64,000 nt of DNA from Eretmocerus hayati (Eukaryota > Arthropoda > Insecta > Hymenoptera > Aphelinidae): positions 56,732,454 through 56,796,453 of the forward strand of contig CM056742.1 in NCBI GenBank assembly GCA_029851415.1, written 5' to 3'. This document shows positions 34,333-45,663 of the stretch, one piece after another. The translations under genes were made by a program, and so were the position numbers. Within the stretch, counting starts at the first letter, position 1; each line of letters opens with the position of its first letter. Below the pieces are notes generated by a model. It had not been told where the DNA came from and made no database searches. It worked only from the letters and a program-made list of their open reading frames with translations.

Positions 34333-34485
34333 CACCCAAACCCGTGTCCCGCCAGGTATGGCCTGCGTGGGCTATGCGCAGTCCGCGTAAGCTGAACCAG
34401 TCCGGTGTCTGGGGACGGATCCGAGGGATCCTGAGGCAGATTTTACCCTCTAACCTTCTTAAAAAAAAAAAAAAAAAAAAAAAAA

Positions 34486-34518
34486 GAGAGAGAGAGAGAG
34501 GGAGAGCGAGAGAGAGAG
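34486..34518 (+). repeat. (GA)n microsatellite at the 3' end of LINE copy 2
   Basis: The A25 tail runs straight into gagagagagagagaggga and gcgagagagagagg, followed by the attgatt end of a minus-strand LINE fragment. Confidence 0.85.
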
Positions 34519-34624
34519 GGATTGATTTTGATTTAGTTTCATTAGCGCGGGGACAGTGAGTTCCATTGGGCAAAACGATGAATAAACGACACATAACTTA
34601 TAATACGAAATACAAGAATGAATA

Positions 34625-35584
34625 TAAGGTCAGTGTACCCAACTTGCCCCCAGTAAGCGATTTTCTCAATAACTCTGGCCCATCTCCATATTTTTCAACG
34701 TACCTCAGCTCATTTCAAAGTTTGTCTTAAGACATTCAAAATAAGTTGAGGGACTTTCAGTTCAAACCAATTGGAGCCAAACTGCTTGAATTCTCCCAAA
34801 GAGTGATTTTTGAGAGTTCACAAAAGTTTGTACCCAACTTGCCCCCATTAAGCCTTTGTCTTAATAACTTTGGTTTACTTCAACGATTTTCAACGTGCTT
34901 CAGCTTATTCTGAAGCTTGTTCAAAGACCTCCAAAATGCATTAAACTACGTCCAATTTGGATCAATTGAAGCCGAACTGTCTCAATTCTTCCAAAAAAAA
35001 TGATGGAAATCAGCGATGAAGTGTTTTTATCGCCATGCACGCACATTTGGAGCTTTTCGGTGGTTCGAAACACTATTCCTGACCCATTCTGACGTGATAA
35101 ACACGTTCTGAGTGGTAGAAAAAGTTGTTCTGCACGCCCTTTCGAGATAAACATATGGGGGCATGTTAGGTACACTCCGATATTGGCATCCTTGTTTACA
35201 AGTCGCCTCCGTGTTTTGCACATAAAACAGCTCCATATTTGAGTCTTGCAATTCTCAAAGATGGATTTTGGAGGTCTTGAAACAAGAAATCAAATGCGTG
35301 AAAGTACGTTAAAATTCGTTGAATTCAAAGAATTTCGCACCGATTTTACTGAACACAATTCCCTCGGTGGTTTTTTAGGTAAGCAATCACGAAAAATAGA
35401 AAAATCAATTTAGATTTTCTGGAGAACGCAAGAATGATTCGGGGTCGACGCAAATCACTTACTTCCTCATATTTCAACATAACAAACGTGGAAAAAAATG
35501 CCGGGAGGCCAAGGAGTGCCCATCCCCGAGATCGGTATATGGGGGCAAGTTGGGCACAGAGGCAAGTTGGGAACTCTTACCTTA
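34625..35584. mobile_element. TA-flanked inverted-repeat element, 960 bp
   Basis: Left end TAAGGTCAGTGTACCCAACT, right end complementary to TAAGGTAAGAGTTCCCAACT, with TA outside both (34623-34624, 35585-35586). Internally a ~195-bp unit is tandemly duplicated (34634-34815 and 34832-35010, each starting gtacccaacttgccccca). Parts resemble 42660-42830. No transposase is visible. Confidence 0.65.
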
Positions 35585-36029
35585 TACATCATGCTTGTCT
35601 GGATGTTAAGATTTGAGGGTCCCCCCTACTGAGAACAGTAAATTGCGTATCCAGAGTATGTGACATTCAAATTATACCGGTGAGGTAGATCTCATAGATA
35701 TATTGACTCAATCTCTCAATTTGATGAATTACATTTAATGAATGAATTCATCGCTCATCCATTAAATATAATATAACATGACGAACAACTAGGATTTCAA
35801 ATCCATTTCTTATAGACTAACAGTGTGTGAATGTAACATATCAACACCAGCAGATAGATAAATAAATGGATAGGTACATCAATAGATCACAGAGTACGAC
35901 GAGCCAAAGTTGAAACTCTGATAAAATAGTGAGCTATCATCAACATTTTGACAATGGGAATATTGGAAACAAATTGATCGATTTGAGGGCTTCATATGTT
36001 GATCTCATACATTGTGATTATTATCACTC

Positions 36030-36782
36030 AATGTCTTGTTCTAAGCTAAATGAGTGGGCAAGTAGATGTTTTTTGAAGGTTTCAGTCGACGTTGCGTCCC
36101 GAGGGAGTGAGGAAAGAGCTTTGGGTAGGCTGTTCTATGATTCTGCTGCTGAGACCTGGAATGAGTTCTTGAATGCATTGGTACGGGCTGAATTGACAAC
36201 GAGAACACCAGTTTGTAGTCGTTTGGATCTGTGGTGGGTGGTGTTGCAGACTTCAGTGATATTGCAGGTTAGGTAGGATGGTGTACCGGTCTTCAAAGTT
36301 TGAAAAGTTTGACTCACTAGGAAGTACTCTCGACGTGATTCGACAGGAAGCCATCCCAGTTGTTTTTGGTATGGAGCGACATGCTCGCTTCATGGGATGT
36401 TACCATAGACAAATCGTGTGCATGCATTCTGGGCTGTTTGAAGCCTAAGGTTCAATCCCTTATCTAGATTATGGGATACCAAGCATGCGTAATCAAAGGA
36501 AGGCAAGATAAGTGATTGGACAAGCGTTTTGCGGATGGCGAATGTAAGTGCGTGACGATGTGACCTGAGTTGACGTAGTGTACCAAAAACCTGTTGGCAG
36601 ATGTGCGATACTTGTTTTTTTCAGCTTAGGTCACTGGTTATCCAGACTCCTACGTTTTTGACCTCAGACACATCGACTACGACAGGAGTGCCATCAATTT
36701 GAAGTTTGGGCAAATTGCTTATATTCAAAAGACGAAGATTTTCGTTGCTACCCATGATCATTACTTTCGTCTTTCTTACATT

Positions 36783-36784
<2 letters not shown>
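36030..36784 (-). pseudogene. CR1/jockey-like LINE reverse transcriptase C-terminus, broken
   Basis: From the (GA)n tract leftward the minus strand reads NVRKTKVMIMG, LQIDGTPVVVDVSEVKNVGV, LRQLRSHRHALTFAIRKTLV and SFDYACLV, the post-palm and thumb part of a CR1/jockey-type RT. It then reads FQTLKTGTPSYL and a final block ending near 36030. Single in-frame stops fall where the family has Trp or Trp-like residues. The 5' part, including the catalytic palm, is missing because the fragment starts at the microsatellite. Confidence 0.7.
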
Positions 36785-36828
<44 letters not shown>

Positions 36829-36846
36829 CGAGAGTGAGAGAACAGA
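36785..36846 (+). repeat. (GA)n microsatellite at the 5' end of LINE copy 3
   Basis: A pure then imperfect gagaga tract of about 55 bases ends just before the LINE 5' end acccccgtaggggg. It also abuts the minus-strand LINE fragment on its left. Confidence 0.85.
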
Positions 36847-37465
36847 ACCCCCGTAGGGGGCTTTGAGTGTGACCTTCGGGCTGCACTTGGAGCTTGATGG
36901 AGCAACGCCCCTTTGAACCCGAGTTCTACACTGACATTTACACACACTACACCCTACATGCACTATACTCACGCCTGCTCAAGCACTACACAAACATACC
37001 AAAATTATACAGGACCCGCATCACACAGAACACCACATCCGTGCTGGTCTGGTCCGGGGTCGGCCAGCATGCGATTCCAGACCCTGGAACGAACGAGAAA
37101 GAAGATGATGTCCAGCATTGGTGGCAAGAATTCCCCAAGTAAAGCGGGCCCCCGTTCGGATGTGGGGGGGGGGGGGCCAAGATGCAAAACGCGCCTTCAG
37201 TGGCACACTTGGCTGGGAGAATCACGCGTACAGCAACAAGTGATGGAAGGCGGAAGAAGTGGGAGAGAAAAACCTACACCATGGAGAAATTGAGCTCACC
37301 TCTAGCAGGAAAAGGAAGGGCCCGAGTGACGGAGCAGAGAAGCAAGTGCCTAAACAATCAGAGCTCACATTTCCGAGCCAACGAGGGAGAACGCGAAGGT
37401 TGCAGCAGAAACACGAGAGGTGCCAGAGAAGCTGCTGAAGATCAGCCAGAAGTTCACGTCTGGTC
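36847..37465 (+). pseudogene. R1-clade LINE copy 3, 5' fragment (5' UTR and start of ORF1)
   Basis: It aligns with copy 2 from 28827 to about 29450, sharing the cgtagggggcttt start, the accacatccgtgctggtctg block and a G-run at 37166-37175. ORF1 is frameshifted. LINE copies normally lose their 5' end; this one has the 5' end and lacks everything downstream, being joined at about 37465 to a minus-strand gag-protease element. That points to a later deletion or recombination. Confidence 0.75.
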
Positions 37466-37469
37466 AAAC

Positions 37470-38068
37470 AAGGATTCCTCTCTGATCACTGAAAATTTTA
37501 CAAGAATAACTAATAACTCGTTCTTCCTCTCCTTGTATCTAAGACAGCACTGGAACTATCCCATGGCCGAACGAAATCACGATCGAAGACTTCAAGCAGA
37601 GAAGAAGGAACTGCTCCCGGAGCCTTAGCCGCCCTATAAATCTCCGGCGATTCCGACAAAAATTCACCTATGACTGTTCCTTTAAGATGAAACCCACGCG
37701 ACTGCTCTGAGGGTGTAGATGTACCCTAGGATAACCTCGTCAATCATCGTCGTAACACCTATTATCTCGAAGAAATTCGTATCCAAGATACAATCATCCT
37801 CCATATAAGCAACATGAACTCACTGACTAAGTTCATGAATACCAACTTCTATCTGAATCGACGTTCTACAGATAGTTTCTACAACTTCTCCCGTGGGGTA
37901 TCTCAGAATTGGGAAATTACTGGTGGTTCGGATTTTCCCGTTCATTGTAGATCTCTCATCAATAATTGACACACTGGAGCCAGAATTAACTCTGAAATAA
38001 CACGGTATGCCGTCCAACGAGCCTAAGTAGCATTTGGTTCCGCTGAAACTACCAGTAATTTTCCTCAT
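37470..38068 (-). pseudogene. Second LTR element: aspartic protease, degraded
   Basis: On the minus strand from 38068 the frame reads DGIPCYFRVNSGSSVSIID, a retropepsin active-site region in which the catalytic Asp of Asp-Ser-Gly is Asn. Further on, after a stop near 37820, DDCILDTNFFEIIGVT matches the family block Asp-Asp-Cys-Ile-Leu-Gly. RT and integrase are absent because the element is cut at about 37470 against LINE copy 3. Confidence 0.7.
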
Positions 38069-38509
38069 TCTCCCAAAACCAGAACGTCTTTTCCAGTCTT
38101 TGTCGAGGACTGGAGTTTACGTTGTCAAGCTTGCCTCATCTTACTAGACGAGTCTTACAAGAAGAGTCCGGAGTCTCCGGGTCCCGGAATCTCACCAAAA
38201 TTCTTGCACAGTTTCGTACCACCTAGATCATGAAGAATCTGAAGCAACTCTGTCAAATGGGCCATCTGTTCCGAGCTACAGCCAGAAACGTCCACATTGC
38301 TAGTATATCTATATATATTACTTTTTAACATGGGCCTATATGGGCAATGCTAATGTCATAGGCTGTAACTGAGGACAGAGGGCCCAATTGACGGGATTAC
38401 CCTGAATTCTTCATACTCTAGGTGGTACAAAACTGTAAAAAAATGTTGGTGAGATTTCAGGACCCGGAGACTGTAGATTGCCCTTGTTAGCTCTCCTGGT
38501 CAGTATTAG

Positions 38510-38551
38510 TTGGGCAGTTCGAGCGGATGTGTCCTCCAAGACCACATGACC
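38510..38551 (-). pseudogene. Second LTR element: gag zinc knuckle
   Basis: The minus strand encodes CWSCGLGGHIRSNC, a canonical CCHC knuckle, placed between the gag capsid-like region and the protease as expected. Confidence 0.75.
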
Positions 38552-38899
38552 AGCAAGTGGGGAATTGTCTCCTCTGTGTCGTGTTATTTGAATTTGGTTT
38601 TATTCATTGTGAATACGCGTGACTTGACTGATCCAAATTTGAAGAATTCCTATGATTATGCTTTTTACGATTCTCATTCCGAATTACTTTCATTCCCATG
38701 CCGAGACTAAAGCTTTTTTCATCGAGGATAAACCTTCAAGTTGCAATATTTCGCGGATCGACAGGTCGTAAATTGCAGGAATGAACTTAGGGCACGCAAT
38801 CTGGTCCTGTTCTCCAAACGGAAGAGCTTTGAAAATGTCCCGAACTAATGTAATGGAATCCAGGGATATCAGGAGGTAGAGATGAGGAATCCTCGTCTG

Positions 38900-40065
38900 A
38901 TTTCTGTTAACGATTCTGGAAAAGCGAAAAATTTATGGCCTGGAGATAAGAATGTCCAAAACGTGAATCTAAACTCGAGTATAGAGATTCAAAACTGATC
39001 GTCTCTGGATGAACATCATCTAAATTGGATTTTGCCTCCCCTCGCAGGCACGATGCCAACATAGAGCCCTCAGCTCCATCATCCCATCCGTTCGCGAGAG
39101 CAACTAACTTAAACTGATTGTGCATGCGCGTAAAGATGTCTCACCGTTATACTCATCTGCTTTCGGTCGCAATGGTTTGTCATCCTGTGTAGTGGGGGGA
39201 GTGAAAATTGTGTGTATTGTATGAGGAATGTTGGTGACAGAGTTATGAGTTATAATGTGAACAGTCGTTGAACTCAGCTGTTGTGGTCGCTACTCAAGAA
39301 ACTCAATCCAGTGCATAAGTAGCCGCTGCTTCTCCATCCAGACGCGCTGTCCCGCTTCCCACCTCCGACGCTCAGCGATGAGATCTCGGTCTTGTTGGCG
39401 TAGTTCAGCAGCCAAATAGTCGATCCCTGGATCGTGAAAATGCGCAACATCGTAATGTCGAGGGCAGGTGTGGTGGTACGTGTTGACCTTGGTGCACCAC
39501 CGACTCGCCTGAGATCAACAAATGCTGCAGAGGTATTGGCCGCAGTGCCGTCGATAATGGCGCTTTCAGAGACGACGGGATGGGAAGAACCTCCGTCGCC
39601 GACCACCGCGAACGCAGAAATGCCGAGCGCAGCAGATGAAGCAGTTGTCGTGTTTGAAGGTGTGGCAGATGCAGCACTGCCGTCACCAAATGCCGCAGGT
39701 ACAACACCATCACCAACGTGCATTTTAGACGCTCCAACGGTAGGCGCAGTAGAACCAGGGTCACCCAATAGGTCAGGCACTTCTTCTTGCAAGCAATCAC
39801 CGGGCGGATTACACTCGACGTTGCCACCTTCCCCGCGGGTCGCCCTTGCGTCGATCATCTCAGCCATGGGAGGAACCACAGGGCGACAAGTGATCGGTCC
39901 ACGTATGATAACAGGGCCTTGGTCACTGCACCCACCTGGAAATTCACGAAATCCAGATGCAGCATCAGATGATCTTGAGCTTTGTTTTGGGACGTAAAAC
40001 GATACTGACCCAGCGTCCGTGTGATCTCCTGGTGCAAATACTCGATATTTCGGAGCCCATCTCAC
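38900..40065 (-). pseudogene. Second LTR element: gag, broken
   Basis: The capsid-like part (39125-38907) reads QFKLVALANGWDDGAEGSML, ASCLRGEAKSNLDDVHPETI and SSLDSRFGHSYL, the pattern of retrotransposon gag proteins. Upstream is a coiled, charged stretch (DLIAERRRWEAGQRVWMEKQ, about 39390-39300) and an Ala/Ser/Thr/Gly-rich N-terminal region to about 40065 that is open for 263 codons. Frameshifts near 39290 and 39130 break the reading. Confidence 0.6.
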
Positions 40066-40780
40066 CGCTCCACACTACTGTCCCTGGTTGTTCTATCCCG
40101 GACGATCCTCCAAATTGTTGAACTCACTCGTAACACAACAAATCAGAGCCTCCGATTCACCAAAACAACACGTACCTTCATTCCTCATACACAACACGAG
40201 CATCTTGACCCTGTGACAGATATGAGCAGACAAACACACACTAGCAACCGACCGATCGATAAATACACATGGTTGCAAACATCAAGTATTTACATATGTA
40301 CAGTATCCGACACGATCTCTAACGCATTCTACCTTCTCCCTCATTTAACTCGTTCCCCTATTGCTCTCCCCTCCACTTATTCTATCTCATATCATTCTCT
40401 AACCAGAAATTATTTCACGACATCCGCTCTCAATCTCACATACACATTCAACCAATCATATTTGGAATCCACTCATGACATCCGCCAACCCCTGTTCTCC
40501 GAACGGAGTGAGGATCGTTCATGGATCAATCTACCTCTCTTTGCGCTTCCAGGTTTTTCTCAAGTCAAAATAGCTTTGCTTAAGAGGTTTGCTTGTATCT
40601 TTGGTATGAGTGCGCGATGCTATCTGGGCATGAATTTATACATCTACTCACTAAAAGTCGTAAAACGTCTTTCCTGCCTGTCCTACTAACTAAGGAATCA
40701 ATGACGTGCGTTTTGCGTACTTACATTTGAACCACTAAAGGATATCTGGTGATTTCATCCTCTCTCAAGCCAGGGGGTAG
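40066..40780. other. No gene recognised; possible leader or LTR of the second LTR element
   Basis: This lies upstream of the minus-strand gag, where the leader and 5' LTR should be. No second LTR copy is in the window, so the boundary cannot be drawn. A 222-codon plus-strand frame here has no recognisable domain. Confidence 0.35.
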
Positions 40781-40799
40781 AAGGAGTCTCACTTGAGCA

Positions 40800-41663
40800 T
40801 CATAACCTCCACTCGTCTGTACTGAGAAAGTTTTTGACTGTGGCAAAGCGTACTTCGACAATTTTTCCTGGATCAGAAAATGAAGACACCATCATTATCA
40901 CTCATGAAAACGTTCTCCATAGTCTGAGAGGGCAACGACACACGATATCATTAGACGAGATGATTACAGATTCTCATATATTGGAGGGAAGTCGGATAAG
41001 AGGAGCTTAAACGGATCGCAGATAAGTCAGAACGCTCATCATCCCAATCCCACTCATTGGCTGGCTAACCTCATCGTCGAGTGGGACAAATCTGTGTTAG
41101 TCAACGACGCAGACTACGAGAAATCGAACAATCAACAAGAGACCTGCTGAATGTACACTCTCTGATGCGCTAGTCAATCCATTCCATCTTGATGTCATCT
41201 TTGGAATGACAAGGAGTGGGCAACTAATCCAAGAGATGAGTTGCCGCAATTGCAAAGACGAGTCAAATTACGACCATTGCTGTATAGTCGAGATTGAAAA
41301 CTCATAGTCATCCCATGAAAGAACTATATTTTAGTCGAAGATGAGCCCAAATTCCCGTTTGGATCGGTAGTTGAAGATCCACTATGGGTCGCTAGAACAA
41401 GTACCCACGGGAACTTGTACAACGATGATTCAGAGTTGCTAAGTTTCGATCGTCGCGTACGACAGATTCCTGGAATAACGATGCTTACGACTCATGGTGG
41501 CCTCCATTCTATATCAAGAACACGTGGAGTATGCAAATCAGCATCTTGAACTCCAATCTCTTTCAAATGTCTCACACACTATTATGCGCGTCTCATCGTT
41601 GTGGTATTGCTACTGCTGTTCATAACGCTGAAAATGAACAGATTCAGGTTCGGGATGTCTAAT
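40800..41663 (+). pseudogene. Decayed coding region with C-terminal membrane segment, possibly envelope-like
   Basis: Successive plus-strand frames, broken by stops and shifts near 41010, 41150, 41305 and 41552, look protein-like. The middle part is Cys-rich (four Cys within about 41250-41290). The last part has a strongly hydrophobic run (VVVLLLLFIT) near 41605-41635, followed by a short basic tail and a stop near 41663. A Cys-rich ectodomain followed by a membrane anchor and a short tail is the layout of viral or errantivirus-type envelope glycoproteins, but I recognise no specific family. It is on the opposite strand from the neighbouring gag-protease remnant. It is clearly non-functional. 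Confidence 0.35.
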
Positions 41664-42468
41664 TGAGGGGATGCAGTCGCTGTGGACGCTGAATTTTATC
41701 AACGGAAATCTCAGAGTCTTCGGCAACTTGTGCTGAATGATGAGTTATCCAGGCTTTATCATAAACACACTTGGCCTTGAGGGCGTGTGTAAGCTCTACC
41801 TTCACTAACCGATTGTTCTAAGGAGTAGTATCAAAGCAGTCTGGCCGAGGTGCCACAATAAATGACCCCGTCATATATTGTTAGTACATTACGCGTCGCA
41901 TTGCAAAAGTACTCATTCTTAACATGCATAGAGGTATTGCATGGTGCATATGGAAGACATGAAGTTATACACATGAAAGCGCTGTAAGCGTTGGATTCTA
42001 GGAATCATAATCTATCTCACTTCACTTATGCTTCACTGTACAAACTGGTGAATCAAAAATCATCATCACGGAGACCTGCCTGAATTTCTGTTCTGGGCTC
42101 AGAAATTCTTGTTGCAGAAAATTGCTAGGGTTCCTTTGAGTCTGTAAATTCTTGTTCCGGAGGACTGCTCGAATTTCTGTCTACAGCTCAGAGATTCTTC
42201 TTGCGAAGAACTGCTTGAATTTCTGTCTTCGGCTCAGAAGACATGCTTGAAGGCTCAAAGACATACTAGACAAAATTCGATCATTGATGTAACGAGGATC
42301 TTGATCGCATGTCTTATATACTTCCAAGTAGATTCTTCATGTGACATCCAGTAATATCTCTCCTCATGCTCACATTTTGGCCGTTCTAGCAAGTATATCT
42401 ATCATGTGGCATTTTTGTTGAACAATCACTACCACTCTTGGAAACACATTTCTGTACTATGTATGGTA
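41664..42468. other. No gene; weak ~58-bp tandem repeat inside
   Basis: From about 42075 to 42255 a degenerate unit (ctgcttgaatttctgtc, ggctcagagattcttgttgc) occurs about three times. The rest shows nothing recognisable. Confidence 0.45.
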
Positions 42469-44803
42469 GGGTGGGCCGAAAAACCACTTTTTTCGATATC
42501 GATACGCTTGGGGTCGGAAAAGTTGGGTTTCAACTAGTACATGAAGAAATTTCCCCGCTGAGCCCTGAGAAACCACATCTTCAGTTGCAGTCAGAGCCGT
42601 GAAGGTTTTTTTCAAACGAACACAGGTTTAAATGGGGAAGTACCTTTTTTGCTAATTTTTTCCTCACTATTTAGCACGTATTTCTGACGCATCTTGACAT
42701 TTTTCGACGTATCTTAGCTCAATTTGAAGCTTGTTCCAAACACTTTAAAATGAGTTGAAGTACGTTCAATTCCGTGTCATTGAAACTGAGCTATCTCAAT
42801 TCTTCCAAAAGTGGAGTTTTAACGAGGAAAGCGAAAAATTGCGATTTTGACCTTGTGAATCTTGCTGAACTATCAAAGCTCCGACTGATTGGACAGCACA
42901 TGAAGTGTTGTGTTCGAAAGTTCCCTCAGATCGTCTGCCACAGACCTCTCAGGCTATATCTCATATTATAACAACCCCTCCTCTTTTCTCATATGGGCTT
43001 CGTAGGAGCACCCCTTCCGCTAGTTTGGCGCGCCACCACTAGGTGAATGCCGGTTCTCAGTGAACCGCTTGAAACTGATAACGGGGGCATATCCTAAAGT
43101 TTATGGTAAGGGAAATAGGGAGAACAATATATTAGCAACGCTTTGATCTAGGCATTCGTTGCCGAAGTTCAATCCGAAGAAAGATTTCAATCCTCTTTGA
43201 GATGATTCCAAAATCTATCGAAAATATGGAATGTCTTCCAAAGAGGTGTAAGCGTGCATATAGCCCAAATAATGCATGCTTGCATGATTAGATTCTCATC
43301 GCCTGATTTCGGGGATATTTGATCGAAATTATAATCTATCATATGTATATATCTATATATGGATTTATGAATAATCGAATATATGAAAGGGTATTCTCAT
43401 AATAATCAACTCTGGATTTCTATTTAACTGTGGGATACTATTCGCATCCTTCGATTAATTTATTGATAAGAATAATAAACCAAAATAATCATATCGCGCA
43501 TGCGATGGCCCGCGTTCATTCTTCCTCGCAAATCTCGGTCATGATTATCGCGCGGGAAAGAGAGAGAATCCGGCGGGAGCCGATCTAGAGAGAAAACCAC
43601 TTACAGATTTGTCCTGAAGAAGCTGGTCGCTTTTAGGCTAGTCTCGTACCCGGTCCGCCTGTGCTGGTCGCCCAGAGTACGCCGCAAGATATCCAGGCCC
43701 GGTCGGGTCGACGCCATCTCCTCGCACTTACATATATATATCGTACGGCTTTATTGGTCTTCGCGCGCGTGACCTTCCGCAATCGCGATCCGTCGCAAGC
43801 TAAAAGTGTGGTTCCTCTTTCTGGCAGCTCTTTGCCGTTTTCACCCTCTTTTCCCCAAAACTCTCGCCTCAAGTTTCATTGTATGTGTGTCGTGTTCGCA
43901 CGACGTGATGGCCAATTTGCACCGTCACAGAGGTAGGGGAAAAATCGAAAATATAACATGAGAATGACACCAAGCTAATTATAAGATGGAAGTTTCAGGA
44001 AAGACGAGTGAGGATGAGAATTAGAAGATCACGAAATGAATCAGAAAATACAAAATTCAGGAAGAAAAATAAAACACGAAGTAAAACAAAAAAAACGTAA
44101 CTCTGCCATTGTCGATCCCAAGTCCGTACGAGGAAAGAGGAGGGATTGTTATGGTGATAGATACAGTCTGAGAGGTCTGGCAGACGATCAAGTTCCACAT
44201 AGGATTAGCCTCTGCTCCCCTAGTCCGAGAAAACCATGCTCTGGCTATCAGTCCTGTTACTCGATCATCTCAGTACTATTGCTGGATTTCTTAGGCGGAC
44301 TTAGTGCATGTGACCTCAATTGGTGTTTGTGAGTGGGAATACAGAGAAAACTTCCAAACATCACATTTTATGTGCTGTCTAGTCAGTCGGAGCTTCGATC
44401 GTTCAGCTAGGTTCACGAGGTCAAAATCGCAATTTTCCGCTTTTTTCGTTAAAACTCCACTCTCGGAAGAAATGAGATAGCTCGGCTTCAATGACACAGA
44501 ATTGAACGTATTTCAACTCATTTCAAAGTGTTTGGAACAAGCTTCGAAGTGAGCTAAGATACGTTGAGAAATGTCGAGATGCGTCAGAAATACGTGCTAA
44601 ATAGTGAAGAAAAAATGAGCAAAAAAGGTACTTACCCCTTCAAACCTGTGTTAATTCGAAAAAAACCTTCACGGCTCTTGCTGCAACTGAAGATGTGGTT
44701 TCTAAGCGCTCAGCGAGAAAATTTCCACATGCTCTAGTTGAAACCCAACTTTTCCGACCCCAAGCGTATTGATATCGAAAAAGAGTGGTTTTTCGGCCCA
44801 TAC
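42469..44803. mobile_element. Long-inverted-repeat element, 2.3 kb, enclosing CpG-rich DNA
   Basis: The left arm, 42469-42925 (GGGTGGGCCGAAAAACCAC...), is inverted at 44346-44803, and a further inner block pairs 42925-42965 with 44150-44196. TA flanks both ends (42467-42468 and 44804-44805). The interior, about 42990-44150, is not part of the inverted repeat. Parts of the arms resemble the TA element at 34625-35584. No transposase is visible. Confidence 0.7.
43500..43930. other. CpG-rich patch with candidate splice donors
   Basis: A GC- and CpG-rich stretch stands out from its AT-rich surroundings and lies in the interior of the inverted-repeat element. On the minus strand a 79-codon frame (43872-43633) is followed by CTGTAAGTGG near 43605, and a second GTAAGT lies near 43730. 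It could be a captured or host first exon or promoter. No protein family is recognised. Confidence 0.3.
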
Positions 44804-44805
44804 TA

Positions 44806-45590
44806 GATGTATGGCTATATATTTTCGTACTATGTGCATCCATTTTCAACGGAGTAATCTTGCAGCAGTACCATCCTTGACAACTTCTCCCCCAATAAAA
44901 TTTATCACAAGCACATTGCTTCCTACATATCTCTTGTGCTATTCTATCGATGCTGTTGAGAGCTGTATTGATAATAGTACATAGCTGCCTCTCGTTGACC
45001 ATGACTCATGCACCTTCAACGCTGTCCCTGAAGGAATTCATTATCACAGTATTGTGACGTCCCGTCTCAGTTTTTCGTGTTTTTTTAGTCAGAATATTGT
45101 CAGTTCCACTTCAAATGGGATATTTCCTTCGTCTCTCTATTTCTCTACCATCCTCCCAAATACTCTATGCAACTAGCCTTGGTTATCTGAACGAGTGTGT
45201 CTGTTCGCCTGACTCGGCGCAGGGCTACTTTTGTTGCGTTCTTGAAGGTGTGAATCATCCTGTTGAAGTGATAACAGTCGTGAGGTGACGTAGCAACCGA
45301 ACAAATCCGTTGTCAAACAAGGGACGCGCTCATTCGAATGTATTCATCTGGTCCCATCTAATTGTTTGAGTATATTCTCAGCACTCACTCTCTCATACGA
45401 ATTTGGAATAAACAATATTAACCAACAAGGCGCCTTTCATCCTTTACGGAATCCCTACACCACGCTTGTCAACATGAAATCAAATCAGGGCTGCCAACTT
45501 GACGAGATGAATGTCCCTAGGCGAGTGTAAAAGTCCCTAGATTCATTTAGATAGTTTGTATATATTTATTGATGGGCTGGAGGATAGGTG
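44806..45590. other. No gene recognised
   Basis: No domain, repeat or RNA structure seen in this stretch. Confidence 0.45.
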
Positions 45591-45645
45591 GATAGATGGA
45601 TGGGTCGGTGGGGTGGGTGGGTCGGTGGGTCGTACAGTGGGGCCA
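45590..45645 (+). repeat. GGAT/GGGT microsatellite with G-quadruplex potential
   Basis: Runs of ggatggat pass into gggtcggtggggtgggtggg and another gggtc. At least four G3 runs with loops of one to five bases are present on the plus strand. Confidence 0.7.
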
Positions 45646-45663
45646 AGGAGTTGTTGAATATTC

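Larger units (their letters stand above)
28827..34485 (+). mobile_element. R1-clade LINE copy 2, near full length, 5.66 kb
   Basis: It begins at accccgtagggggctttg, shared with copy 3 at 36847, and ends in A25 at 34461-34485. It lies between two (GA)n tracts. Content: a 5' UTR of about 330 bases, ORF1 with three zinc knuckles, ORF2 with apurinic-type endonuclease, reverse transcriptase and a C-terminal zinc knuckle, and a 3' UTR with a strong hairpin. This order and the CCHC patterns are those of R1-clade elements. ORF2 carries six in-frame stops and one frameshift, so the copy is not active as it stands, but its overall length and both ends look complete. Confidence 0.9.
34519..36784 (-). 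mobile_element. CR1/jockey-like LINE fragment (minus strand), interrupted in its 3' UTR
   Basis: The fragment extends leftward (3') from 36784. RT C-terminal coding runs to about 36030, then a 3' UTR that is split by a TA-flanked element (34625-35584) and ends at attgattttgatttag near 34519. The same end (attgattgattgatt and a following aatacgaaatac landmark) is seen in a second copy at 46080-46650. Both its ends abut (GA)n. Confidence 0.6.

Noticed and set aside
36748..36972. Ser-Leu repeat protein frames
   Set aside because: Translation of the (GA)n tract on the opposite strand.
39434..39997. 187-codon plus-strand frame
   Set aside because: Shadow of the low-complexity gag N-terminus read on the minus strand.
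40021..40689. 222-codon plus-strand open frame as a gene
   Set aside because: It overlaps the probable leader of the minus-strand LTR element, has a biased Ser/Thr/Leu composition and no recognisable domain.
43633..43872. Confident host exon on the minus strand
   Set aside because: Composition and GTAAGT donors are suggestive, but no protein family is recognised and no acceptor partner was found; kept only as a candidate.
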